A DNA stretch of 24,134 nt from a virus, in IMG/VR virus record IMGVR_UViG_3300042309_002026, positions 1 to 24,134 of that record; one strand, 5' to 3'. The notes beneath the pieces are model-generated. The model saw only the letters and a list, made by a program, of their open reading frames with translations. It was not told where the DNA came from and ran no database searches. The translations under genes were made by a program, and so were the position numbers. Positions 6,547-13,089 of this stretch are shown piece by piece (the first letter of the stretch is position 1; each line of letters begins with the position of its first letter).

Positions 6547-6819
6547 CTACTTGCGCCTAAAACGGTGGAGAGAGCAAGTGCCGCCGTAGCCGTAGCCGTA
6601 GCCGTGGCCGTGGCCGTAGCCGGAGCCGTGGCCGTAGCCGTAGCCGTCGCCGTGGCCGTAGCCGTCGCCGTGGCCGTAGCCGGAGCCGTGGCCGTAGCCG
6701 TGGCCGTAGCCGTAGCCGTCGCCGTGGCCGTAGCCGGAGCCGTGGCCGTAGCCGGAGCCGTGGCCGTAGCCGTAGCCGGAGCCGTCGCCGTAGCCTACGG
6801 GACGAAATATAGCGGTCAT
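6547..6819 (-). CDS. Gly-X dipeptide repeat protein (Gly/Tyr/His-rich)
   Basis: A 90-aa protein: an 8-residue head (MTAIFRPV), 35 uninterrupted Gly-X dipeptides where X is only Tyr, His, Asp or Ser, then a basic tail (GTCSLHRFRRK). The start is set by TGATG overlap with the upstream gene (TGA 6821-6819, ATG 6819-6817), arguing that it is translated. Every Gly codon is GGC and X codons are TAC, CAC, GAC or TCC, so the DNA is a 6-base-period repeat. It resembles low-complexity GYG-type adhesive, structural or condensate-forming sequences; alternating His/Asp could bind metal. No family is assigned. The reverse strand is also open (Val-Ala repeats), but that is a by-product. Confidence 0.7.
   Translation of the reverse strand: MTAIFRPVGYGDGSGYGYGHGSGYGHGSGYGHGDGYGYGHGYGHGSGYGHGDGYGHGDGYGYGHGSGYGHGHGYGYGYGGTCSLHRFRRK
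6586..6797. repeat. Tandem repeat, 6-base period (GCCGTR-type)
   Basis: About 210 bases of degenerate 6-mers (GCCGTA, GCCGTG, GCCGGA, GCCGTC on the + strand) that encode the Gly-X array. Gain or loss of units keeps the frame, so length variation between related phages is expected. Such repeats are also prone to assembly error. Confidence 0.9.
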
Positions 6820-7139
6820 CACAGCCCCCAGTTGTCGCTTACCGGCACGCAAAAAATCTCTGCGCCTTCAGGCATGTCCACGTCCGCCATCGGGCGAATA
6901 TCAGCCTTGCTCGGGTCTTCAATGACCTTGGCAAAGCCGCAGCTTTCCCAACGAAACACCCACACAGCACGACTGATCCTGATGCGGCCATTCTCACGGG
7001 TGATGTCACCAGCAAAAATCCAACCACGATCAACAACAATTACAGCGCGGTTGCCATTGGGTTTGGCTGCAGGAATAGAATCGGCCCTGACGTATTCCAC
7101 GCCATTAACAGAGATGGAGGACAGTTCAGCGGAAGTCAT
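6819..7139 (-). CDS. Conserved phage-type hypothetical (106 aa; possibly DUF6948-like)
   Basis: Starts at ATG 7139 (MTSAELSSISVNGVEYV), chosen over an upstream in-frame start because of composition and a pyrimidine-rich leader. The protein appears beta-rich: VNGVEYVRADSI near the N-terminus, a central AVIVVDRGWIFAGDITR (about residues 32-48), and it ends PVSDNWGL. The VDRGW-F-GD pattern with a terminal WGL recalls a family of small phage proteins I believe is DUF6948, recalled and not tested. It is coupled by 1-base overlap to the Gly-X protein gene. Function unknown. Confidence 0.7.
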   Translation of the reverse strand: MTSAELSSISVNGVEYVRADSIPAAKPNGNRAVIVVDRGWIFAGDITRENGRIRISRAVWVFRWESCGFAKVIEDPSKADIRPMADVDMPEGAEIFCVPVSDNWGL

Positions 7140-7196
7140 GAGAAAAGAGCGATGGGGAATGAGTCGAAGCAAGGATAGAGTAGAGCCGCCACCTTG

Positions 7197-7574
7197 TCAA
7201 GCATCTACAGGAGGAAGGTAATGAGCAAATGCCGTTACCAGTACTTCCTTGTCAATGCCGTCTTCTTTACTTAGCCATTGATAAATGGCGCCAAACACTT
7301 TGTCTGCCGCTCTTTCTACTTCGCCATGCTCTCCTTCACTGAAAAGCTCAAGGATGGCGCACACCTTGTCATAGGCGGTCTCAGGGGACGGGGGCTGCTT
7401 GGCTTGCTCAGCTTCCTCTTTTGCTAGGAGGTAGCCAAAGGCTGCAGCAACACGCTTGGTTGCGCATAGCTCAAAAGCCTCAAACCTATCTACTAGCTGC
7501 TTGAACTCTGGCAACGTGGCATTTTCCATGGCAAGGCCAATTAGGCGTGTTTGATGGAAAGGGTGACCAGTCAT
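7197..7574 (-). CDS. Hypothetical helical protein (125 aa)
   Basis: ATG 7574 overlaps the TGA of the upstream gene (ATGA), which fixes the start; a second Met (MENATLPEFK) lies 15 codons in. The sequence is predominantly helical (FKQLVDRFEAFELC, AAAFGYLLAKEEAEQA, KVCAILELFSEG, AADKVFGAIYQWL), soluble and mildly acidic. No catalytic motif or family is recognised. It belongs to a coupled set of three genes (8351 to 7197). Confidence 0.7.
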   Translation of the reverse strand: MTGHPFHQTRLIGLAMENATLPEFKQLVDRFEAFELCATKRVAAAFGYLLAKEEAEQAKQPPSPETAYDKVCAILELFSEGEHGEVERAADKVFGAIYQWLSKEDGIDKEVLVTAFAHYLPPVDA

Positions 7575-7900
7575 TGCTGGGCCTCCAGTTTGGCGAGACG
7601 GTTGAGGGCGGCGCGGATAACAGAGAGCTGCGGTGTGGTTATAGCTGTGAAGTCGTATTTACCGGCGTCTTCAGGCAGTGATGCCAGCGCCTGTCTCGCC
7701 AGCGTCGGAGGCTTCGGGCGGCGGGTGGCGCGGAGGTGGTTGCTTGTTTGATAGAAACCGCAGCGATTGAGCCACTCACAGCACGCCTCCAGCTCCTGAT
7801 CTGCGCCAGCTTGGAATGCCGTTTCTATCGCGCACATTGGAGGCAGTCCGTTCAATTCCTTTATCAGCTCTGCTTGCATTTTCACAGGATGATCAGTCAT
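7571..7900 (-). CDS. Hypothetical protein (109 aa), LEA-tail family
   Basis: Starts at MTDHPVKMQAEL (ATG 7900), overlapping the end of the upstream gene by 8 bases; its TGA overlaps the next start (ATGA). The N-terminal half has EACCEWLNRCGFYQ; the C-terminus ends LNRLAKLEAQQ. The 3' coding end resembles that of the small paralogs near 21841 and 22047 (they end ELEANR and ELEAQ), and the DNA there (GGCCTCCAG on the + strand) recurs at all three. Function unknown. Confidence 0.7.
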   Translation of the reverse strand: MTDHPVKMQAELIKELNGLPPMCAIETAFQAGADQELEACCEWLNRCGFYQTSNHLRATRRPKPPTLARQALASLPEDAGKYDFTAITTPQLSVIRAALNRLAKLEAQQ

Positions 7901-8351
7901 TATTCTTCTCGTAGTAGTCAGCGGCATCCACCCAGCTTTGCAGAAGGGCTTTGTCATCGTCAGAGAGTTCAATCCCGCTTTTGTAACGATCTGCCCAGTA
8001 CTCATATCCTTGCTCTGTACATGACCAGCCAAATGCCCCCATCAAAGCGCGAGGATTGCTTGAAAGCACTTCAATTGCCGCACCCTTAGCAAAACCAATC
8101 TCGTACAAAAACTCCTTGGTCACTGCAGGCTTGAAAGCCTCCTTATTTGGCGCTCTATCTGCAAGCAGTTTTTCCACTGCTTGAACAATGAAAGGCCATT
8201 CGTCAATGTCAATGGGAAGTTCGGCGTCAATTTCTTCGGCTCGCAGCCAAATGACATCATCATCTGAGCCTTCAATGGTGATGCGAGTGGAATAACCATC
8301 CTCGTCGCTAGGGACAGTTTCGTAGCCAAGGCTATGAAGCGTGTAAGACAT
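7893..8351 (-). CDS. Hypothetical acidic protein (152 aa)
   Basis: ATG 8351 (MSYTLHSLGYETVPSDEDGY) preceded by a striking pyrimidine tract (CTTTCTCCTTTTCTTCC). The N-terminal half is beta-like and acidic (ITIEGSDDDVIWLRAEEID); the C-terminal half is helical (SDDDKALLQSWVDAADYY). No domain is recognised. It is the first gene of a coupled trio reading left. The C-terminal part beginning EFLYEIGFAKG could be a small helical module, but this is not identified. Confidence 0.75.
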   Translation of the reverse strand: MSYTLHSLGYETVPSDEDGYSTRITIEGSDDDVIWLRAEEIDAELPIDIDEWPFIVQAVEKLLADRAPNKEAFKPAVTKEFLYEIGFAKGAAIEVLSSNPRALMGAFGWSCTEQGYEYWADRYKSGIELSDDDKALLQSWVDAADYYEKNND

Positions 8352-8385
8352 GGAAGAAAAGGAGAAAGGAACAATGGGGAAAGGC

Positions 8386-8559
8386 TTAGCGCTTGCGCCA
8401 CACTTGGCGCAGAGCCTCAGTCATTTCAACAGTGAATGAACGCGCAAAGATCACAGCCCCTTCTGCAGCGCACAAGGCAAAGCAAAATGGAATGAGCACT
8501 GGAGCGCTGACGACAAGCGCAATGCGCCTGAGCGTGGTGTTGCGAATGCGGGCGATCAT
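8386..8559 (-). CDS. Small single-span membrane protein (57 aa)
   Basis: ATG 8559 follows TCCTCCC; TAA at 8388-8386. The protein has a basic N-terminus (MIARIRNTTLRR), one hydrophobic helix (about residues 13-32, ALVVSAPVLIPFCFALC) and a C-terminal tail ending RQVWRKR. The charge pattern fits a membrane anchor. No family is recognised. It lies between the coupled trio and the glycoside hydrolase gene. Candidate roles such as a lysis accessory or host-envelope modulator are guesses. The opposite strand has an overlapping frame at 8393-8593 of poor character. Confidence 0.6.
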   Translation of the reverse strand: MIARIRNTTLRRIALVVSAPVLIPFCFALCAAEGAVIFARSFTVEMTEALRQVWRKR

Positions 8560-8656
8560 GGGAGGATGCGACCAATCATGGAAGGCTGCCTAAGGGCTCG
8601 CTTAGCTTAAGCCTCTGCCTGCCATTGTCCAGCAGTCTCAACTGTCGCTTTGAGAC

Positions 8657-9550
8657 TCAGGCTAGAACGTCCTCGATGAACGCTTTAGCAGAGGCCATGC
8701 TTTCCTGGTTGCGCAGGAACGTGCCATTCACGCCGTCCATCAGCAACAATCCCCAGCTTTTGCGCCATGATTCTTGAAAGCTGGCCAATGGGGAAAAGAG
8801 CGGACGGTCGTGGTCGCTATCACGAATGGCAGGCCCCTTGAACCACGGCACGTCTCTAGTGGAGCCCTCTGGAAGGATGAAATCAGCGCCAGTGCCTCCC
8901 ATCCATGTTTCTTGCCTCCCATTGGACGGTCTGATGCCCCTGGCATAACTTACGCCAACGGGCTTGTCAGTCCACTTCTTAATCCACTTCACCACTTGCC
9001 TTTGGAACCATGGCACGCTGCTGCCCATCAGCTCATTGCCCACTTCATACATCACATTGTCATGCTTCTCCAGTGTTTGCACTACTCTCTTTACGTGAGC
9101 ACGTTGGTATTTGTTCCACTTGCCTTTGGTATGCACTTCATCATGATCTTTTGGCCCTAGCCCATTGAAAGGATGGTTCTCCCAGGCTTGATCAAAAATG
9201 TCTTGAATGGAGCCTTCAAACAAGCTGACCATAGTGATCATGTCGCGCTTGTCTGCTCGCTTCACTGCTTTGCCAAGGTTGTCATAGTACGCAGGGTTGA
9301 GGCTGCCGTCTTTCTTCCATGGCACATTGTCCACTTTGATGAAGCCGGGAGTGTTAGAGCCCCAGAGGCTATTGCTTGCTACAAGCCCTTTTGTTTCAAT
9401 GGTCCAGAGCTTAGTGAAATTGCCAGTGATCTTATCAAGCCCTATACGTTCGCCTGCCATTGGCTGAACAGTGTTCCACGTGTGGCTGCCTGCTAAGCGA
9501 ATGGGACGCCCTTTCCATTGGAACTGATCGCCTTTGATGGTGATTGCCAT
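8657..9550 (-). CDS. Glycoside hydrolase-like TIM-barrel protein (clan GH-A-like)
   Basis: A 297-aa protein resembling GH5-like enzymes: an N-terminal strand FQWKGRPIRLAGSHTW (about 10-25) of the type common in these hydrolases, a central DMITMVSLFEGS (103-114), and VMYEVGNELMG (167-177) with the Asn-Glu pair (N172-E173) expected at the end of strand 4 as acid/base. A nucleophile is less clear; E260 is a candidate. It has no signal peptide. A phage enzyme of this kind could be a depolymerase on a virion or act on host polysaccharide. The start ATG 9550 follows a pyrimidine-rich leader. Substrate unknown. Confidence 0.75.
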   Translation of the reverse strand: MAITIKGDQFQWKGRPIRLAGSHTWNTVQPMAGERIGLDKITGNFTKLWTIETKGLVASNSLWGSNTPGFIKVDNVPWKKDGSLNPAYYDNLGKAVKRADKRDMITMVSLFEGSIQDIFDQAWENHPFNGLGPKDHDEVHTKGKWNKYQRAHVKRVVQTLEKHDNVMYEVGNELMGSSVPWFQRQVVKWIKKWTDKPVGVSYARGIRPSNGRQETWMGGTGADFILPEGSTRDVPWFKGPAIRDSDHDRPLFSPLASFQESWRKSWGLLLMDGVNGTFLRNQESMASAKAFIEDVLA

Positions 9551-9571
9551 GGAGAGGGGAGGAAGGAGGGA

Positions 9572-10354
9572 TTAGCTGGCCAAGGCCATTTCCTTGATTC
9601 TACGCAGAGGAACCGCCGCCACTTGCGGAACAATGCTATTGCCTAGCTGTTTAAGTCGGTCCACCCTATTTCGTAGCCCATCATCTCCTCGACAAAGCAC
9701 GGGCTTAGATATGTACCCCCCCCATTCTGGGCTGAGCATTGAACCACCACCGCGCCAGGAAGCCTGCCTTTCTCTGCTGCTTTCTGATAGTTCACATTGG
9801 GGCCGCTGTCCTTGTAATCCCGAGTGGTCGGCGTGGGCAATAATCCAGATGCGTTCTCGACGGTGGCAGGCTCCCAGATCACTTGCTGGAATAACTGCCC
9901 ATTCCGCATCGTACCCTGCTTTGGCAATTTGAAAGAGGGTTTCTTGGAACGTTTCCCCGTTTTTGTGGGATAGTAGATTTCTAACGTTTTCAAGCAGGAG
10001 GAAGTCAGGTCGAAGCTCCCTAGCCAAACGGATGATTTCATAGAAGAGGACGCTGCGCTCGCCATCGTAACCGGCTTGCTTGCCTGCCACGCTGAGATCT
10101 TGACAGGGGAAGCCAGCAGTGATGAGAGAAAGTCCGTCTGGGCATAAGGGCTTGATTTCTTCTGCTGTGAGCGAGCGTACGTCCGTAAAGATGGGCGTGT
10201 CTGGCCAGTGCTTACGAAGCACTTTCCGGCAAGGCTCGTCTGAATCGCAAAAGGCGACTGTCTGGAAGCCGCCGACGAGACGTTCTGCTGCATAGGAGAA
10301 GCCACCGATGCCGGAGAACAAGTCCAAGACTGTCAAGGGCTTATCAGCAGGCAT
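9572..10354 (-). CDS. DNA cytosine-5 methyltransferase
   Basis: Transfers methyl from S-adenosylmethionine to C5 of cytosine in DNA. The 260 aa from ATG 10354 include motif I (DLFSGIGGFS, 11-20), motif IV (GFPCQDLS, catalytic C84), motif VI (ENV, 122-124), motif VIII (RRERIW, 165-170) and motif X (QLGNSIVPQ, 236-244). The target-recognition region (about 172-235) is short. Remarkably, the +1 frame across the same DNA (9846-9643) reads LPTPTTRDYK...FVEEMMGYEIGWTDL, also typical of phage enzymes of this family, and a G8 run (9716-9723) lies in it. It may protect against host restriction. The short TRD or frame arrangement might mean a recent frameshift or two products. Confidence 0.9.
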   Translation of the reverse strand: MPADKPLTVLDLFSGIGGFSYAAERLVGGFQTVAFCDSDEPCRKVLRKHWPDTPIFTDVRSLTAEEIKPLCPDGLSLITAGFPCQDLSVAGKQAGYDGERSVLFYEIIRLARELRPDFLLLENVRNLLSHKNGETFQETLFQIAKAGYDAEWAVIPASDLGACHRRERIWIIAHADHSGLQGQRPQCELSESSRERQASWRGGGSMLSPEWGGYISKPVLCRGDDGLRNRVDRLKQLGNSIVPQVAAVPLRRIKEMALAS

Positions 10355-10449
10355 GGGAGCGATGGAGGGGCAATTCAAGGTAGATCAGTATTTCGGAATA
10401 AGCAAGTGTCCTTTGGAGCACGACAGCGTTCCCTTGGCTGCGCCAGCAG

Positions 10450-10686
10450 TCACCAATCAGGCCAGGAGCCATCTAGGTCTAGTTCTTCCATGGAAGTGCG
10501 CAGGACAACGGCAGCATGGCCAGTCTTGCCCGTGAGCGTAGGAGCGTAGCTGCCTTTCACGGAAGGTTGGAGCAGGCCCTTGAGCTTGCGAATGAGCTGA
10601 TTGTGCGAACGCTTCTTGGCAATGGTGACAGACCACAGGGCTTCATAACGAAGCAGCGTGCGGGAAGGCTCAGAGCGTACGGTCAT
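10450..10686 (-). CDS. Hypothetical basic protein (78 aa)
   Basis: ATG 10686 (MTVRSEPSRTLLRYEALW) with a leader ending GCTCCC. The N-terminal two thirds are rich in Arg/Lys (TIAKKRSHNQLIRKLKGLL) and the C-terminus is acidic and Trp-rich (EELDLDGSWPDW). No family is recognised. The basic stretch could bind nucleic acid. It sits between the methyltransferase and the GIY-YIG-like gene, both leftward. Confidence 0.65.
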   Translation of the reverse strand: MTVRSEPSRTLLRYEALWSVTIAKKRSHNQLIRKLKGLLQPSVKGSYAPTLTGKTGHAAVVLRTSMEELDLDGSWPDW

Positions 10687-10691
10687 GGGAG

Positions 10692-11351
10692 CTATGGGCG
10701 GAGGGAACGAACGCTCTTGCGAGCATGATCAGTTTCAAACAGTTCAATGACTTTCCTGCCAATGCTTGTAAGAACATAGCCATTGTCCGTGCATTTCAGG
10801 CGGCCTTGCGTGGTTAAAGAGGATAGTCGATTGCAAATGGTCTTGAAGTCGTAAATGTCGTGGTGCTTGTAAGCGTCGTACAAATCTTTAGGTGTGACAG
10901 CACTGTGCTCCTTTAGAAACTCGCTTGCAGCCCACAGCATGAACCGTTCACTGCCCTTGGCCCATTCCGGGGCTAACTGCTCACGACGACGCTTCCTGAG
11001 GGCTTCAAAGGATGATGCGTCAACTGGTCGCCACTTTACGGGCAAACCATGAGGGCGCCCAACTAATGCGCGGGCTTCGGCAGTGTGACAAAGGGCTTCG
11101 TCTCTGATGAAAGCAGCAAGCCCCTCTGAGTAGTTGTACCACCATCGCAATACGTGATCGTGAAGGAAGCGGTCGCGGATGGCTTGATGGTCGTCTGCTG
11201 TGCCATGGAAGGCTTTGATGATATGGAGGTCGGAACTGCAGCCCCAGAACAGCCCTTCAATAGATTCCTGAAGATGGTCTGAATAGAAGATGCCAACGCG
11301 AGCGGGAACGGTGCTGCGCTGAGCGAAGAACACCCAAGAGGGAGGAAGCAT
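10692..11351 (-). CDS. GIY-YIG/T5orf172-like domain fused to winged helix
   Basis: A 219-aa protein. The N-terminal region (about 6-72: WVFFAQRS, ARVGIFYSD, DHQAIRDRFLHDHV, LRWWY) has the strand-helix layout and tail of GIY-YIG-like domains of the T5orf172 type found in phage proteins. The GIY/YIG signature is degenerate (VFF...VGIFYSD), so nuclease activity is doubtful. The C-terminal part (150-205: LYDAYKHHDIYDFKTICNRL, RLKCTDNGYVLT) looks like a winged-helix DNA-binding domain. It lies directly left of the DnaA-box cluster, so a replication or regulatory role is possible. Domain naming is from pattern memory. Confidence 0.55.
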   Translation of the reverse strand: MLPPSWVFFAQRSTVPARVGIFYSDHLQESIEGLFWGCSSDLHIIKAFHGTADDHQAIRDRFLHDHVLRWWYNYSEGLAAFIRDEALCHTAEARALVGRPHGLPVKWRPVDASSFEALRKRRREQLAPEWAKGSERFMLWAASEFLKEHSAVTPKDLYDAYKHHDIYDFKTICNRLSSLTTQGRLKCTDNGYVLTSIGRKVIELFETDHARKSVRSLRP

Positions 11352-11571
11352 AAGGGCAATGGGAGAAAGCAGGAGGACTGTAGCCGCTAAATGGCCATTG
11401 TCAAGGGGTTTTCCACAGCTTTTTATCCCCAGTGAGTGCTAGGGATGAGTTTTCCACAGGCAAAGGCAAAGTTTTCCACAGGAAGCCATCCCCAGCGAGA
11501 AGGGCTGATGCGAGGGAAAGGGCCTTCTGAGAGTTTTCCACAGCTCACGCATCCCCACAAGCTCAGTTATA
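11352..11571. other. Candidate replication origin segment with DnaA boxes
   Basis: Four identical TTTTCCACA boxes in one orientation: 11409-11417, 11450-11458, 11472-11480 and 11534-11542. Three are followed 6-7 bases after TTTTCCACAG by ATCCCCA (11425-11431, 11488-11494, 11551-11557), making a composite repeat. TTTTCCACA is the DnaA box known from Synechococcus oriC. No coding sequence is apparent here. No phage replication initiator is visible nearby, so host DnaA might act. Confidence 0.6.
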
Positions 11572-11573
11572 AT
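11568..11573 (+). promoter_or_regulatory. -10 promoter element (TATAAT)
   Basis: A perfect TATAAT, followed at once by ATAGCGTTAT (11572-11581), the inverse complement of the core of the repeat array at 13304-13560. There is no good -35 at the usual distance, so it may be activator-dependent. The presumed transcript would run rightward into the folded region 11582-11970. Confidence 0.4.
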
Positions 11574-11581
11574 AGCGTTAT

Positions 11582-11970
11582 GCGCAGCGTGTGTCTACAA
11601 GCAGTGGACGTACCAACGCGCAGTGGTGCGAGCTGAACTGAGTAGTTACGAGCAGTTCAGAAGCCTCCGCGAGCCGCTACGAGCGGGAGCCTCAAGCGTT
11701 CCTGACTAAGCGGCTCTGCTCTACCACTCCCTCTCAACTACCTTCTTCTTCCAGAAGCAGAAGGACGCGGCGAGAGGGGAGGAGATGCCGACAGGCATCG
11801 TTCGGAAGATCGCCACGCGCAAGAGCCCCCAAGGCGATTGTTCATCAGCGATCTTCCTCCCCCAAAGCGAACGTTCTTAAGCGTCCTTCTTTATGATGCT
11901 TTCCTAAGAAACCTTCGCTAGGAGCCCGTTCGAGCAGAGCCAATAGCGTTTCGTTAAAAGGGCTCCCTCT
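11582..11970 (+). ncRNA. Putative structured RNA downstream of DnaA boxes
   Basis: No convincing gene; successive perfect or near-perfect hairpins: CTGAACTG/CAGTTCAG (11633-11640/11653-11660), CCGCT-ACG-AGCGG (11674-11686), a long arm pair CTCCCTCTC with GAGAGGGGAG enclosing CCTTCT/AGAAGG, GATGCC-GACA-GGCATC (11784-11799), GGAAGATCGC/GCGATCTTCC (11804-11813/11848-11857) and GGAGCCC/GGGCTCC (11921-11927/11960-11966). Preceded by TATAAT. The fold could be a regulatory RNA of replication or a DNA cruciform/resolution region. RNA class unknown; strand inferred from the promoter. Confidence 0.4.
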
Positions 11971-12296
11971 CAACCACCAACCATTAAATACTTTCTGTGC
12001 GAGAGCGATTGGTCTATGGGGGAATAGTGCTTGCGTGGGGCTGGATAGACAAAGAAGTTCAATACTATACAAAAAACCTTCTTGAACAAGCACCTACTGA
12101 CAAAAGCTCGCTAGGGCTCGCCGTCTTCTTGACGGTGCTTTCAGAAAGAACGATGGGAAAGAAAGTGGCGTATACACAATGTATCTACATGGCAACTATC
12201 AGGAAAACAACTAACTGGCAATTATCAGGAATGCAACTAAAAGAAGTAATCGGCCTCTTGAACAATCGCTAAAGCTACTTCTCGTTCGGCCTGCTA
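11971..12296. other. Intergenic segment with short repeats
   Basis: Two overlapping frames, 11997-12272 (+, 91 codons from a GTG) and 11845-12093 (-, 82 codons), have no recognisable protein character. A hairpin CCGTC-TTCTT-GACGG lies near 12120-12134. Around 12190-12236 two roughly 22-base units (GGCAACTATCAGGAAAACAACT-like) repeat in tandem with a few differences. No gene is called. Confidence 0.35.
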
Positions 12297-12364
12297 CGAA
12301 CAATCTTATGCGCTCACTCATGCTCGTAAATGGCTAGATCGTTCGCGCAGTCCTGACTGGCTTT
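12297..12364 (+). repeat. Direct repeat, left copy, flanking HNH gene
   Basis: Begins CGAACAATCTTATG, continues with CTCACTC and then AGATCGTTCG (12336-12345). The right copy at 13090-13156 has the same 14-mer and 10-mer at 38 instead of 39 bases' distance, with a less similar middle. The two copies bracket the HNH gene. Confidence 0.65.
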
Positions 12365-12401
12365 TGCTCGTTATCATAGCGCTTGTTGTCATGAGACAAT
12401 C

Positions 12402-13079
12402 GTGCATCTTGAAACCTCAAAAACGAAGCAGTGTTCCAAGTGCAAGGAAGTGAAGCTGTTGAATGACTTTCCCCGGGACAGGAAGCAAAGAGATGGACTT
12501 CGGGCTTCATGCAAGGATTGCAATAAACTACGGCAAAAAGAATATCATCAAAATAATCGAGATAAAGAGTTACAGCGGGGAAAAGAGTATCGTCAAAATA
12601 ACAAAAATAAAATATCGCAACGTCGTAAAGAATGGTATCAAAACAATCGAGATAAAGCGTTACAGCGGAAAAAAGAGTATTACCAGAATAATCGAGATAG
12701 GGAGTTACAGCGCCGCAAAGAACACCATCAGAATAACCCAGATAAAGCAAGAGCAAAACACGCTCGCAGAAGAGCGACTAAACGTAATGCCACGCCACCA
12801 TGGGCGGACAAAGCAGTTATCGAAGCAATCTATGCAGAAGCAGTATGGCTTCAAGACTTTACCGGCGAACCTTGCCACGTAGATCACATTGTGCCCCTGA
12901 AAAGCGACTTCGTCTGCGGCCTGCACGTACCAGCCAACTTGCAAACGCTTCCAGGCGTGGAGAACATTGCTAAAAGCAATCGCTCATGGCCCGGACAGCT
13001 TCCCTACCAAACTAGACGAGGCATTGACCATCAATGGTGGAAAGAGCTTTACGCTCGCACTATTGCCTTGGAAGAATAG
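12402..13079 (+). CDS. HNH endonuclease with zinc-finger and 15-residue repeats
   Basis: A 225-aa protein, start GTG 12402. Order: zinc ribbon (C11, C14, C37, C40), five 15-residue basic repeats (46-120, pattern KEYxQNNRDKELQRx), a basic linker, then a C-terminal HNH nuclease: CHVDHIVPL (158-166; D161-H162), N179 in VPANLQTL and N188 in VENIAKSN. Free-standing HNH genes of this kind spread as homing endonucleases. It reads rightward within a leftward genome arm and is bracketed by direct repeats, both consistent with insertion. The repeats are likely helical and DNA-contacting. Catalytic competence looks plausible; target unknown. No RuvC domain is present. Confidence 0.88.
   Translation: MHLETSKTKQCSKCKEVKLLNDFPRDRKQRDGLRASCKDCNKLRQKEYHQNNRDKELQRGKEYRQNNKNKISQRRKEWYQNNRDKALQRKKEYYQNNRDRELQRRKEHHQNNPDKARAKHARRRATKRNATPPWADKAVIEAIYAEAVWLQDFTGEPCHVDHIVPLKSDFVCGLHVPANLQTLPGVENIAKSNRSWPGQLPYQTRRGIDHQWWKELYARTIALEE
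12537..12761 (+). repeat. 45-bp tandem repeats inside HNH gene
   Basis: Five units of 45 bases encode the 15-residue repeats. Units 1-4 are the closest to each other; the fifth diverges at its end. In-frame copy-number change is expected between relatives. Confidence 0.8.
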
Positions 13080-13089
13080 AACTCCCTGT

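Noticed and set aside
6565-7221. Rightward Val-Ala repeat protein (218 codons)
   Set aside because: It is the reverse-strand reading of the Gly-X repeat. The leftward frame has coupling to a neighbour and a terminator; this one has neither.
8393-8593. 66-codon rightward frame
   Set aside because: It lies opposite the leftward small membrane protein, which has a pyrimidine leader and a coherent transmembrane segment.
11582-13079. IscB/HEARO-type RNA-guided system (structured RNA before HNH gene)
   Set aside because: The HNH protein has only a zinc ribbon, basic repeats and an HNH domain. No RuvC or bridge helix is present, so an RNA-guided nuclease is not supported.
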